From positions 558,001-622,000 of the forward strand of contig NZ_CP022990.1 in the NCBI RefSeq assembly GCF_002278075.1: a stretch of DNA of 64,000 bases, given 5' to 3'. This DNA is from Paraburkholderia aromaticivorans. GTDB taxonomy: Bacteria > Pseudomonadota > Gammaproteobacteria > Burkholderiales > Burkholderiaceae. Positions 21,776 through 30,636 of the stretch are shown piece by piece. The notes under the pieces were generated by a model. It did no database searches. It saw only the letters and a list, made by a program, of their open reading frames with translations, and was not told where the DNA came from. How positions within the stretch are numbered: position 1 is the stretch's first letter; each line of letters begins with the position of its first letter. A program made the translations under genes and the position numbers.

Positions 21776-22702
21776 TCAGCGCGTCAGGCTCAGCTCGCCG
21801 GGCGCACCCGCCAGCGTGCGATCCGGACGGCAATTGATGATCATGATTACGAGCGTCAGCACATACGGCGCGGCGTTGTACAGGTAGTAGCCGCTCGTCA
21901 CGCCGATCGCCTGCAGCGCGGGGCCGAGCGCGCCGGCGGCGCCGAACAGCAACGCGGCCCACAGACAGCGCAACGGCTGCCAGCGCGCGAAGATCACCAG
22001 CGCGACCGCCATCAGCCCCTGGCCACTGGAAAGCCCTTCGTTCCAACTGCCCGGATAAACCAGCGACAGATACGCGCCACCCACCCCCGCGAACACGCCG
22101 CCCACCGCCGTCGCGGCAATCCGCACGCGAGTCAGCGGATAGCCCATCGCGCGCGCCGTTTCCGCGTGATCGCCGACGAGCCGCAGCACCATTCCCCAGC
22201 GCGTATTGCGCAAGCCCCATTGCAGAACGAAGGCGAGCACCACGCCGATCACGAACAGCAGATTCAGATGCAGCGCGTTATGCAGTTGCGGCGATGAAGT
22301 CCATCCGCCGAGGTCGATGAACGGCAGCATCGGCGCCTGCGGTTCGATAAAGGGTTTGCCGAGATAGAACGCGAGTCCGGTGCCGAGCAGCATCAACGCG
22401 ATGCCGAAAGCGATGTCCGACACGCGCGGCAGCGAGCACACCAGACCGTGCAGGCAGCCGAGCAGCAAGCCGACCGCGCCCGCGGCGAGCACGCCGATCC
22501 ACGGCGAGCCGCTCAGAAAGGCGCCGGCGTAGCCGCTCATCGCGCCGGAGACGAGAATGCCTTCGAGGCCGAGATTCACGCGGCCGCCCTTCTCGGTCAG
22601 ACACTCGCCGAGACTGACGAACAAATAAGGCGTGCTGACGCGGATCGCACCGGCGAACAGCGACAGCAACAGGATCACGATGGGCGAGTGCATATCAGGC
22701 AT
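21776..22702 (-). CDS. ABC transporter permease 2 (BMP/nucleoside-type)
   Basis: 308 residues, about eight to nine hydrophobic segments, of the BPD_transp_2 (branched-chain/BMP) family. Conserved core [23 protein letters not shown] and [19 protein letters not shown] (ATPase-contact loop) are visible. Start at 22702 overlaps the preceding permease by 8 bases, typical of a co-translated pair. 70 non-coding bases separate its stop from the biuH-like start region; no terminator is evident there. Confidence 0.9.
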   Translation of the reverse strand: MPDMHSPIVILLLSLFAGAIRVSTPYLFVSLGECLTEKGGRVNLGLEGILVSGAMSGYAGAFLSGSPWIGVLAAGAVGLLLGCLHGLVCSLPRVSDIAFGIALMLLGTGLAFYLGKPFIEPQAPMLPFIDLGGWTSSPQLHNALHLNLLFVIGVVLAFVLQWGLRNTRWGMVLRLVGDHAETARAMGYPLTRVRIAATAVGGVFAGVGGAYLSLVYPGSWNEGLSSGQGLMAVALVIFARWQPLRCLWAALLFGAAGALGPALQAIGVTSGYYLYNAAPYVLTLVIMIINCRPDRTLAGAPGELSLTR

Positions 22703-23810
22703 GGGTCTGCTCCAGTTGCACGGGAAGATCGGTCTGCGCGGCGGCCTGCAACTTCACTCGCCATGCGGCGATGCGGCCGCCGAGCGCTTCCCACGCGAGC
22801 AGGTTGGCAAACAGCAGGCCTTGCAGCACGAGCGTGGTGGCGTCGGGCAGATCGAGGCGCCGTTGCAGCAGACTGCCGCTCGCCTCGATGCCGCCGATCA
22901 TCAGCGCGCACGCGATGATCGCGAGCGGATTCTGGCGCGCCGCGAAGGCGACGAGAATGCCCGCGTAACCGTAGCCCGCGAGCAGCGACGCGTTCGCGCT
23001 GCCCTGCACCGCCGCGACTTCGAACATGCCGCCGAGGCCGGCCGCGGCGCCGCCCAGCACGCACGCGGTCAGCGCGAGCGCATTGACCGGCAGGCCGACC
23101 AGACGCGCCGCGCGATGGCTGCCGCCCACCACGCGCATCGCGAAGCCTTTGGTGCTGAACTTCACGAACACCCAGGCCGCAACGCATGCGACGACGCCCC
23201 AGAACAGTCCCCAGTGCGTTTCGAGTCCGGGGATCGAGCCGATCATCATCGCGTCGGGCACAGGGAGCGTGGACGGTTTGTTCAGGCTCGCGGGGTCGCG
23301 CAGCGGCCCCTCCACCAGATGCTTGAACACGGCGATCGCGATATACGACATCAACAGGCTGCTGATGGTCTCGTTCACGCCGCGCCACTGCCGCAACGCA
23401 CCGACCGCGCCGATCCAGACGCCGCCCGCCAGCATGCCGGCAAGCGCCATCAACGGCGTGGCGATGAACCAGGGCGTGCCGTGCGGCAAAAGCTGCGGCA
23501 CGATGGCGGCGCACATGCCGCCCAGTGCCAGCGCGCCCTCGCCGCCGATCACGATCAGCCCGACCTGCGCGGGCAACGCCACGCACAACGCGGTCAGCAT
23601 CAACGGCGCGGCGCGCAGCAACGTGCTTTGCCAGGCAAATGACGAGCCGAACGCGCCCTGGAAAATCAGCCCGATCGCGTCGAGCGCGGGCTGTCCCTGC
23701 ACCAGCAGGAACAGCGAGAACAGCAGCAAGGTGCCGAGCACCGCCAGCACGGTCGGCAGCGCGGGCAGGAGCGAGAGCATCACTCTCGCGAGAGAGGCAT
23801 TGGGGCGCAT
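22695..23810 (-). CDS. ABC transporter permease 1 (BMP/nucleoside-type)
   Basis: 371 residues with a first membrane segment ALPTVLAVLGTLLLFSLFLLV and the BPD_transp_2 core (VGLIVIGGEGALALGGMCAA; FAMRVVGGSHRAARLVGLPVN). Start taken at 23808-23810, with GAGGAG 5 bases upstream; 12 extra residues of the longer frame are not needed. Partner of the second permease, forming a heterodimeric channel as in nucleoside BmpBCD-type importers. Cargo is inferred to be a ureide or purine product from the operon. Confidence 0.9.
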   Translation of the reverse strand: MRPNASLARVMLSLLPALPTVLAVLGTLLLFSLFLLVQGQPALDAIGLIFQGAFGSSFAWQSTLLRAAPLMLTALCVALPAQVGLIVIGGEGALALGGMCAAIVPQLLPHGTPWFIATPLMALAGMLAGGVWIGAVGALRQWRGVNETISSLLMSYIAIAVFKHLVEGPLRDPASLNKPSTLPVPDAMMIGSIPGLETHWGLFWGVVACVAAWVFVKFSTKGFAMRVVGGSHRAARLVGLPVNALALTACVLGGAAAGLGGMFEVAAVQGSANASLLAGYGYAGILVAFAARQNPLAIIACALMIGGIEASGSLLQRRLDLPDATTLVLQGLLFANLLAWEALGGRIAAWRVKLQAAAQTDLPVQLEQTHA

Positions 23811-23858
23811 CACGGCTCCTCGATTGACGCCAACATCGTCACGCAACTACCACCGTCA

Positions 23859-24956
23859 TCAGATCTGGCCGACGACGCCCGCGACCAGATAGTTCATGCT
23901 TTCGAGCGTGTAGTCGGTCTGCGCGTGGCTCGCACCCGAGGCGATCGCCACGCCGCCCTTGTTGTCCTTCATCGGGCCTTTGAAAATCACGAAGTTGCCG
24001 GCCACCATGCTGGATTTGATCGAGTCGGCGTTCTGCTTCGCGGCGGCCGTGACTTTCGCGCCGTATGGCGACATCTTCACGAAGCCCTCTTTCAGGCCGC
24101 CGCGCAGCACGTTCGGCTGCGGCGTGCCGGCTTGCGCGCCCGTCACCAGTTGCCTGTACGGCGTCGCCCAATCCCACTCCGCGCCGGTGAGATAACCTTT
24201 GGGCGCGAGCGCGGCCTGGCTCGCGTGATAGCCGCAACTCATCGCGCCGCGTTTTTCCGCCGTCTCGACCACGACCTTCGGACCGTCGACGTGACAGGTC
24301 AGCACGTCGCAGCCTTGATCGACGAGACTGTTGGTGGCTTCGGCTTCCTTCACCGGCATCGACCAGTCGCCCGTGAAAATCACCTGGGTGGTGATCGACG
24401 GATCGACCGACTGCGCGCCGAGCGTGAACGAATTGATATTGCGCAGCACCTGCGGAATCGGTTTGGCCGCGACGAAGCCGAGCTTCCTGCTCTTCGTCAT
24501 ATGGCCGGCCACCACGCCGTTCAGGTACTGGCATTCGTCGATATAGCCGAAGTAGCTGGTGATGTTCGACGGATTGCCCTGCTTCCACAAACCGCCGCAA
24601 TGCGCGAATCGCACCTTCGGATATTTCGCTGCCATCTTCAGCACGTGCGGATCGAAGTAGCCGAACGAGGTCGCGAAGATAAGCGTGGCGCCATCCTGTT
24701 CGATCATCGCTTCCATCGTTTTCTGCACGGCGATGGTCTCGGGCACGTTCTCTTCTTCCACCACCTTCACGCCGGGCATCTTCTTGATGACCGCGGCGGC
24801 TTGCGCCTGCGCCTGGTTGTAGCCGTAGTCGCCGCGCGCGCCGACGTAGATCACGCCGACGGTGGTCTTCGGCGCGGCGAACACCGACCGGATGGGCAGA
24901 ATATTGCCGAGCGTCAACAGACTGGCGCTCTTGATGAAATTGCGGCGGCTTGTCAT
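23859..24956 (-). CDS. BMP-family ABC substrate-binding protein with Tat signal
   Basis: 365 residues. The N-terminus MTSRRNFIKSASLLTLGN has the twin-arginine motif SRRNFIK, so folded export by Tat is likely. The mature protein starts TTVGVIYVGARGDYGYNQ, the BMP (basic membrane protein/PnrA) fold used for nucleosides and small ureides. A conserved-looking GCDVLTCHVDGPKVVVETAEKRG follows. No lipobox, so it is probably soluble in the periplasm. Gap to the allophanate hydrolase gene is 23 bases. Cargo unknown, inferred as biuret/triuret or purine-derived ureide. Confidence 0.9.
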   Translation of the reverse strand: MTSRRNFIKSASLLTLGNILPIRSVFAAPKTTVGVIYVGARGDYGYNQAQAQAAAVIKKMPGVKVVEEENVPETIAVQKTMEAMIEQDGATLIFATSFGYFDPHVLKMAAKYPKVRFAHCGGLWKQGNPSNITSYFGYIDECQYLNGVVAGHMTKSRKLGFVAAKPIPQVLRNINSFTLGAQSVDPSITTQVIFTGDWSMPVKEAEATNSLVDQGCDVLTCHVDGPKVVVETAEKRGAMSCGYHASQAALAPKGYLTGAEWDWATPYRQLVTGAQAGTPQPNVLRGGLKEGFVKMSPYGAKVTAAAKQNADSIKSSMVAGNFVIFKGPMKDNKGGVAIASGASHAQTDYTLESMNYLVAGVVGQI

Positions 24957-24979
24957 GGTGTCCAATTCCTGATCGAGGG

Positions 24980-26860
24980 TTAGAGAGCGTGGGTCTGGGG
25001 TTCGGCCGGGGTGTCGGCCTTCAGGCTCGCGAGATACGCGAGCCAGCCGCCGAACGACGTGATATCGAGCGCGCCGCTGTCCCCGCTCACCGCCGAGGGC
25101 TCGCAGATGAAGCCCTTCACGCTGTGGCCGTCGGCCACTTCCAGGGTGCCGATGCCGAGCGGCGCGGGCACGTCGGCGACGAATTTGCCGAAGGCGCGCA
25201 GCGGCACTTCCCACAGTTCGATGGCGATCGGCTGGCCTTGCTGTTGCGTCGCTCGTACGAGGCCGGGTTTGGGCGGCTGGGTGTTGGCGAGCGCGAAGAG
25301 CCGGTAGCCGGGCGCGGTATGTGTCGCTCTCACGAAACGCGCGCCGGCTTCCTGGAGTTGCCAGTTCAACGGCTGTCCACGCAGGTGCGCGCCGACCACC
25401 GCGAGCGTAATGGTCGGCTCCTGGAACGGCAGCGGCGGGATGAGTGCGGCCGTCGATGGGGCTTCGGCGGCATCGGCGGCATCGGCCGTTTCGGCGGCAC
25501 TCGTGAACAGCGCCTGAATCCGCGCGCCAAGTTCGGCGAGGCGCCGGTCCGCGCCGCTCGGCGCGATCAGCGTCACGCCTGCGGGCAAGCCGTCGCCGCG
25601 CCGCTGACACGGCACGGCCAGCGCGCACAGGTCGAGCAGGTTGACGAAGTTGGTGTAGTAGCCGAGCTGGCTGTTCAGTTCGACAGGATTGGCCTGCACG
25701 TCGGCGATCAACGGATGCGTCGGCGTGGTGGGCACGATCAGGATGTCGATCGTTTCGAAGAGCGCTTCGGCGTGGCGCTTCAGATCGGCCAGCGCGTACT
25801 GGCCGTTGAACGCATCGGCCGCATTGAACTGCTCGGCTTTGCCGATCACTCTGGCCACGACCGGATCGATCGCTTCGTGATGGGTGTCGAAGAACGTGCC
25901 GAGCGCCGCGCGGCGTTCGGCGACCCATGGGCCGTCGTAGAGCAACGCGGAGACGGCCTTGAGCGGCTCGAAGTCGATTGGTTGCGGCGTCAAATGCAGG
26001 CGCGCGGTGAGCGTGCCGAGTGCCGATGAGAACGCCTCGCTCGCCGCCGAGTCGCCGTAAAACTCCAACCGTTCCGGCACGCCGATGCGGGGCGCCGCGC
26101 GCAGCAGACCCAGTGCCGGCAGCTTGCGCGAGTAGCCGTCGAGCGAATCGAAGCAGGCGATTTCGCTGAGCACGCGCCAGGCGTCGTCGACCTCGTGCGC
26201 GAACACGGAGATCGTGTCGAGGCTTCGGCACGCGGGCACCACGCCACGTTTGCTGACCAGTCCGAGCGAAGGCTTCAGGCCGACGAGTCCGTTAAAGCCG
26301 GCAGGCACGCGGCCTGAACCGGCCGTGTCGGTGCCGAGCGAAAACGCGACGCAACCCGCCGCCACCGCCACCGCCGAGCCCGAACTCGATCCACCCGACA
26401 CGCGCAGTGGCGACTCGGTGTGCCGCACGGCGCCATACGGCGAACGCGTGCCGACGAGGCCGGTGGCGAACTGATCGAGATTGGTCTTGCCGAGCAGAAT
26501 CGCGCCGGCGTCGATCAGACGCTGCACGGCGAATGCGGATGCGTCCGGCGTATAGGCAAACGGCTCGCAAGCGGCCGTGGTCGGCAAAGAGGCAACGTCG
26601 ATGTTGTCCTTGACCGCGAACGGCACGCCGAACAACGGCATCTGCTCGAACACGGCGCTGCCCTGCGCCTCATAGAGCGCTTCGAGCGCGGTTGCGCGGG
26701 CCTGCACGTCGGCTGCGGACACGCGCAGAATCCAGACTTCCGGCCGGTCGATGGCGTCGATCCGCGCCATCGCCGAAGCGACGGTTTGAGTCGGCGTAAG
26801 GCTCCCTGCCGCGTAGGCCGCGAGCAGACCTTTGACCGTCATGGGTGAAGAAATAGGCAC
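24980..26860 (-). CDS. atzF: Allophanate hydrolase, full length with C-terminal domain
   Basis: 626 residues. Amidase-signature triad K84 (AVKDNID), S158 (SGGSSSG) and S182 (DTAGSGR). After a linker the C-terminal domain is present (TLAVVGAHLRGQPLN, TAPGYRLFALANT, VKGFICEPSA, DITSFGGWLAYL); it is the part that acts on N-carboxycarbamate in AtzF/DUR1,2. The GTG at 26858-26860 is preferred because AAGGA is 7 bases upstream; the ATG at 26842 is the alternative. First gene of the ureide operon. The short paralogue at 5187-6641 lacks this second domain. Confidence 0.93.
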   Translation of the reverse strand: MPISSPMTVKGLLAAYAAGSLTPTQTVASAMARIDAIDRPEVWILRVSAADVQARATALEALYEAQGSAVFEQMPLFGVPFAVKDNIDVASLPTTAACEPFAYTPDASAFAVQRLIDAGAILLGKTNLDQFATGLVGTRSPYGAVRHTESPLRVSGGSSSGSAVAVAAGCVAFSLGTDTAGSGRVPAGFNGLVGLKPSLGLVSKRGVVPACRSLDTISVFAHEVDDAWRVLSEIACFDSLDGYSRKLPALGLLRAAPRIGVPERLEFYGDSAASEAFSSALGTLTARLHLTPQPIDFEPLKAVSALLYDGPWVAERRAALGTFFDTHHEAIDPVVARVIGKAEQFNAADAFNGQYALADLKRHAEALFETIDILIVPTTPTHPLIADVQANPVELNSQLGYYTNFVNLLDLCALAVPCQRRGDGLPAGVTLIAPSGADRRLAELGARIQALFTSAAETADAADAAEAPSTAALIPPLPFQEPTITLAVVGAHLRGQPLNWQLQEAGARFVRATHTAPGYRLFALANTQPPKPGLVRATQQQGQPIAIELWEVPLRAFGKFVADVPAPLGIGTLEVADGHSVKGFICEPSAVSGDSGALDITSFGGWLAYLASLKADTPAEPQTHAL

Positions 26861-26881
26861 CTGTTTGTCCTTGAGTTCAAT

Positions 26882-26893
26882 CTTGAATACAAG
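26882..26893. promoter_or_regulatory. Candidate GntR-type operator in the ureide operon leader
   Basis: CTTGAATACAAG, imperfect dyad of TTG-N4-CAA type, resembling FCD-GntR operators. It lies just downstream of the predicted sigma-54 start site near 26898, so binding would block the promoter. The operon encodes an FCD-GntR protein as its last gene. Confidence 0.45.
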
Positions 26894-26906
26894 TTTGGAC
26901 TCAGCT

Positions 26907-26924
26907 GAGCAGGAGCTATGCCAA
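26907..26924 (-). promoter_or_regulatory. Candidate sigma-54 promoter of the ureide (biuret) operon
   Basis: Minus strand TTGGCATAGCTCCTGCTC: GG (26922-26921) and GC (26910-26909) 10 bases apart, TGGCAT box matching five of six and CTGCT for TTGCT. About 47 bases upstream of the GTG start. Same architecture as the other nitrogen promoters in the window. Confidence 0.6.
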
Positions 26925-27187
26925 GTGCTGATGCAGGCGCGGAAAACCGCCTCAAAACCAAGCCAGGCGGCGCTTCCCCATGCCGGTCCGAGTGAGCGCG
27001 CCGCTCACGCGGACGGCCACGGCGGCGCTGCCGATGGTGCAGCGCTCACCAACTCGGGGCTCACGCGCCCTGGATTTGCGCCCGCGCGCGCAGCAGCGGC
27101 GCCGGCTGCGACGCGCCGGCGATCGCGAACGCGCGCCCGCTCTCATGCGCCTGGGCCTTCTGATCTTTCTGTCATTGCGCCGCGAGC

Positions 27188-28018
27188 ATGTCGGTCTTGA
27201 AGGTGCGCGACAACGCATACGCGTTCGACTCATGGAACGAGCAGAGACTGACGCGCGTGATCACCGTGCGCAGCTGCGTCGACACCGGAGACGACAGTTC
27301 CGGAATCGCGCTCGACCCCCTCATCACGCGGGCGCGGTTCAGAGTCTCGAACTTCAGGGGCGCGATTGCGCCGATTCCGCTGCGCGGGCCCGCGTCGCAT
27401 GTGTTCCGCCCGGGCGACACGGTGTTCATCGGCGCGACGGATCGCGAGGGCCGCAGCGTGAGCGCGCCGCAAACGGTGTACTTCGATTGGGGCAGCGGCG
27501 TGGTGGCGGGCGATGCCGGCATTCTCTGGCACAACCGCGGCGCCTCGTTCAGCACGAATGCCGCGCATCACAACGTCGTGCAGCCGGCCAAGCGTCCTTT
27601 CCATACGCTGAACCCCGGCATGTATCTGAAGGACGGCAGCCCGCAACTGCTGTTCGGCACGCAAGGCGCGGACGGTCAGCCGCAAACGCTGGCCGCCATT
27701 CTCACGCGGCTGATCGACTACGGCATGGATCCGCTGGAGGCCCTCGCCCGCCCGCGCTTTCTGCTCGGCAAGACCTTCTCCGATACACGCGATGCGTTGA
27801 AACTCGAAGCGGATGCCGGCGCCGACGTGTTCGCGGCGCCGGCCGCGCGCGGTCATGAAGTGAGCGCGATTGCGGCGCAGAGTCCGTTGGCGGGACATCC
27901 GGGCGTGATTCGCATTGAGGCGGACGGGGCGGCTGCGGGCGCGCACGATCCTCGCAGCGATGGCCGTGCGCTGGCCGTGCGCTGGCCGTGTGATGCGCCG
28001 TTATGCCGGGTTATGTGA
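27188..28018 (+). pseudogene. Gamma-glutamyltransferase remnant (small-subunit part only)
   Basis: From about residue 78 (GDTVFIGATDREGRSVSAPQ) the frame matches the catalytic small subunit of gamma-glutamyltransferases, beginning at the autoprocessing Thr region and containing GSGV, ILWHNRGASF, LNPGMYLKDG and RLIDYGMDPLEALARPRF. The large subunit, about 350 residues, is missing and the upstream sequence has no matching frame. The first 77 residues are unrelated. The end is altered by an 11-base tandem repeat, adding RWPCDAPLCRVM after the usual GRAL end. The remnant is probably not a working enzyme. Confidence 0.8.
27961..27993 (+). repeat. 11-base tandem repeat at the 3' end of the GGT remnant
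   Basis: Unit TGGCCGTGCGC occurs twice exactly and a third time with two changes at its end (TGGCCGTGTGA). It shifts the normal C-terminus of the remnant, consistent with slippage in a gene no longer under selection. Confidence 0.75.
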
Positions 28019-28027
28019 GCCGGCTCG

Positions 28028-28618
28028 TCACCCAAGCGTGAACCGGTCCCGCGTCGTTATATAGTCGCTCGCGCCAAAGCGCCCCACCGGAAAATAGTGT
28101 TGCAGGCGCACGCGCCACGTCTCGGTGTCGATCAACTCGTCGCGCGCGTGCAACCTATGCACGCGTCCGATGAAGATCTGCCGGCTCGTGGTCTCCAGCG
28201 TCTCCCAGGTGGTGCATTCAAATGCGACCGGCGCTTCGGCAATGCGCGGTGGCGCGACGTGCGAACTCGGCAGCGGCGTCAAGCCGACCTCGGTCAGCTC
28301 GCTCACGTTCGGCGGCAACCTTTCGCCGCAGCGATGCATTTTGGCCGCGATCGCTTCGTCGGCGAGATGCACCACGAACTCGCCGGTGCGCACGATATTC
28401 ACCGCCGTGTCCTTGAGCGTACCGTCGGCCACGCGGTTGACGCTGATCATCACGATCGGCGGTTCCTCGCCGAGCATATTGAACATCGAGAACGGCGCGG
28501 CGTTGATCGTGCCGTCGGCGCCGAGCGTCGTGACGAGCGCGATCGGACGCGGCACGATCAGGCTCGCCATCAGCTTGTAACGCTGGTATTCGGTGATTGC
28601 TGCGAAATCGATTTCCAT
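28028..28618 (-). CDS. Flavin reductase-like FMN-binding protein
   Basis: 196 residues of the flavin reductase (DIM6/NTAB) domain family. Typical sequence: RPIALVTTLGADGTINAAPFSMFNMLGEEPPIVMISVN and later FECTTWETLETTSRQIFIGRVHRLH. Such proteins supply reduced flavin to a monooxygenase or bind FMN themselves; no obvious oxygenase partner is adjacent. Last gene of a three-gene operon with the GntR and deacetylase genes. Precise role unknown. Confidence 0.86.
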   Translation of the reverse strand: MEIDFAAITEYQRYKLMASLIVPRPIALVTTLGADGTINAAPFSMFNMLGEEPPIVMISVNRVADGTLKDTAVNIVRTGEFVVHLADEAIAAKMHRCGERLPPNVSELTEVGLTPLPSSHVAPPRIAEAPVAFECTTWETLETTSRQIFIGRVHRLHARDELIDTETWRVRLQHYFPVGRFGASDYITTRDRFTLG

Positions 28619-28627
28619 GTCGGTTGC

Positions 28628-29362
28628 CTAGTTGGGCGTGACGGATGCGGTAATGCCGAGCAACTGGCCGAGGCTCTTTTCTCCCCGCATCCGCGAGGTT
28701 TCGATCCGTTCTTCGATATCGCGCAGATGCGCTTCCATATGCGCGATCGCGCCGGCCGCATCGCGCGCCTCGATGCAATCGACAATCGCCGCATGTTCCG
28801 CGTGCTCGCACGGCGCATGTCCAGGCGGTTCATACACGCCCACGATCAGCGAGCAGCGCGAGACCAGTTCCTTCAAATAGTTCTGCAGGATCGAATTACC
28901 CGCCAGCGCGGCGATGCGCATATGAAAGCCGCTGGCGAGCGTCGCCCATGAAGGCTGATCGAAGCGATGCATCGCTTCATGCTCGCTCGCGAGCTGTTGA
29001 CGCAACGCCTTGATGTCCGCAGCCTTCACGCGCTGCACGGCCAGCTCGACCAGCACCCGTTCCACGGAGCGCCGCGCTTCGAAGATCTCGCGCGTTTCCT
29101 CGGGCGTGGGTTCGGCGATCACCGCGCCCTTGTTCGGCCGCAATACGACGATGCCGTCGTACGCGAGCTTTTCCAGCACGCGCCGCACCACCGCGCGGCC
29201 CACGCCGAATAGCTGGCACAACTCGGGCTCCGGCAGCTTCATGCCGGGCGTCAGACGATGATTCAACACACCGTCGAAGATCGACTGATAGATGCGCGCG
29301 TCGAGATCCGCCTCGTCCTTGCGGGCCTTCTTCGCGGTGGCCGCGCCGGCTTTCGCGTTCAT
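28628..29362 (-). CDS. GntR-family transcriptional regulator, FCD subfamily (second)
   Basis: 244 residues: winged helix (YQSIFDGVLNHRLTPGMKLPEPEL, GVGRAVVRRVLEKLAYDGIVVL) and FCD domain with metal-type His/Asp residues (FHMRIAALAGN, EHAAIVDCIEARD). Start at 29360-29362 overlaps the deacetylase stop (ATGA). Only distantly like the regulator at 17539-18297. It may act on the AACGATC inverted repeat between the divergent promoters at 30450-30472. Ligand unknown. Confidence 0.88.
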   Translation of the reverse strand: MNAKAGAATAKKARKDEADLDARIYQSIFDGVLNHRLTPGMKLPEPELCQLFGVGRAVVRRVLEKLAYDGIVVLRPNKGAVIAEPTPEETREIFEARRSVERVLVELAVQRVKAADIKALRQQLASEHEAMHRFDQPSWATLASGFHMRIAALAGNSILQNYLKELVSRCSLIVGVYEPPGHAPCEHAEHAAIVDCIEARDAAGAIAHMEAHLRDIEERIETSRMRGEKSLGQLLGITASVTPN

Positions 29363-30324
29363 GCAACCGCCGGGCGCACCACGCCGTCCCGCTCCAGTCG
29401 ATCCATATGGTCCGCGATGGCGCCCGGCGTGGTGATCCACACGTCGCCCCGCGCGCGCGCCGCGGCAATATGCTGAAGCGCACGGCGCAAATGCCGCAAA
29501 CGATACGGCTGTCCCACCAGATACGGATGCAGCGCAATGCCCATGACGAGCGCCTGCGGCTGCACGCCACGATTGGCCTGTTCGAGCATCTCGTCGAACT
29601 GGTCGATGATCATATCGGCGAAGGCGCGGCCGTCCATATGACGGCCTACCATCATCGGCAAATCGTTGAGTTCCTGCGGATAGGGAATCGACCAGAGCGG
29701 CCCACCGCGCGTGGCCATGCGCACCGGGCGGTCGTCGTGGCACCAGTTCAGCGTATAGCGGTAGCCGGTTTCGGCGAGCAGATCGGGTGTCAGGCGGGAC
29801 TCTGAAATCCACGGCGAAAGCCAGCCATGCGGCGTCGTGCCCGACACTTCGATGATTCGCTCGCGGCAATGCAGAAGCAGCTCACGTTCGCCGTTTTCGT
29901 CCAGATCGCTCTGCCGGTGCGCGTTGGTGTGGCCGTGGCCGATCAGTTCGTCGCCGCGCGCCACGCAGGCCTCGATCAGTTCAGGACAGTGATCGTAGAG
30001 CGCGGTGTTGATCAGCGTGCCGGCCGGCAGGTCCAGTTGATCGAACAGTTCGATGCAGCGCCACGCGCCGACGCGATTGCCGTACTCCCGCCAACTGTGG
30101 TTCAGCACATCCGGTTGCGGCGAGATCGGGCCGAGCGCCGCGCCGAGCCCCTCGCCGAAAGCAAAGTGTTCGATGTTCAAGCCCAGATAGACCGCGAGCC
30201 CGGTATCGCCGGGCCAGCGATAGGCGTCGCTGTCGGTGATCGGCCGGTACGCGAAGCGGCCGTGCGTGGCGAGCAACTGGCGCGCGCGGTTCTCTGCTGC
30301 TGGCATGTTCCGTGTGTCGTTCAT
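29359..30324 (-). CDS. Polysaccharide deacetylase/allantoinase-like (PuuE-type) hydrolase
   Basis: 321 residues of the NodB-like carbohydrate-esterase fold. The arrangement WPGDTGLAVYLGLNIEHF, TLINTALYDHCPELIEACVARGDELIGHGHTN and TPHGWLSPWISES resembles PuuE allantoinases, which act on ureides rather than sugars. Metal ligands would come from the HGH and D/H residues. Start at 30322-30324 (ATG) is preferred to a GTG at 30366; the ribosome site is weak in both. First gene of the minus-strand operon behind a sigma-54-like promoter, so a nitrogen role fits. Substrate unknown. Confidence 0.75.
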   Translation of the reverse strand: MNDTRNMPAAENRARQLLATHGRFAYRPITDSDAYRWPGDTGLAVYLGLNIEHFAFGEGLGAALGPISPQPDVLNHSWREYGNRVGAWRCIELFDQLDLPAGTLINTALYDHCPELIEACVARGDELIGHGHTNAHRQSDLDENGERELLLHCRERIIEVSGTTPHGWLSPWISESRLTPDLLAETGYRYTLNWCHDDRPVRMATRGGPLWSIPYPQELNDLPMMVGRHMDGRAFADMIIDQFDEMLEQANRGVQPQALVMGIALHPYLVGQPYRLRHLRRALQHIAAARARGDVWITTPGAIADHMDRLERDGVVRPAVA

Positions 30325-30449
30325 TTGAAGAAGCCGTGGATGAGGAAACGCGACGGGTGACGCCACGGATGAACCGGGTTGGCCGGTTCATGCCCCGAGA
30401 CGGACCGAAGACGCACCGTGATCGCGCAGGAAATTTCACCTGGATCGCT

Positions 30450-30472
30450 AACGATCGACGCAGCGGATCGTT
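30450..30472. promoter_or_regulatory. Inverted repeat overlapping the minus-strand promoter
   Basis: AACGATC and GATCGTT are perfect 7-base arms with a 9-base spacer. The right arm ends at the -12 region of the minus-strand sigma-54 element and the centre covers its predicted start. The site fits a repressor operator, most simply for the GntR protein of that operon. Confidence 0.5.
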
Positions 30473-30488
30473 TGCAATATGTGAGCCA
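30472..30488 (-). promoter_or_regulatory. Candidate sigma-54 promoter of the deacetylase operon
   Basis: Minus strand TTGGCTCACATATTGCAAA: GG (30487-30486) and GC (30475-30474), 10-base gap, perfect TTGCA in the -12 box and TGGC in the -24 box. Predicted start near 30463. Confidence 0.6.
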
Positions 30489-30545
30489 ACTCGTTGACGT
30501 TACGCACACGGGTCGGTCGGCAATCGAACGGCTCGATGCAACGGA

Positions 30546-30561
30546 TGGCACATGTCTTGCA
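30546..30561 (+). promoter_or_regulatory. Candidate sigma-54 promoter of the plus-strand ABC importer operon
   Basis: TGGCACATGTCTTGCA matches the consensus TGGCAC-N5-TTGCA without mismatch; GG at 30547-30548, GC at 30559-30560. Predicted start near 30572, 65 bases upstream of the ATPase gene. The strongest sigma-54 element in the window. Confidence 0.75.
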
Positions 30562-30636
30562 TTTGCCTGGGTTCGTTCAGGCGCCGCGTCGACTTTCGTG
30601 CGCCCCGCTCTTCGCCGTTCACGAGGACACCTCTTC

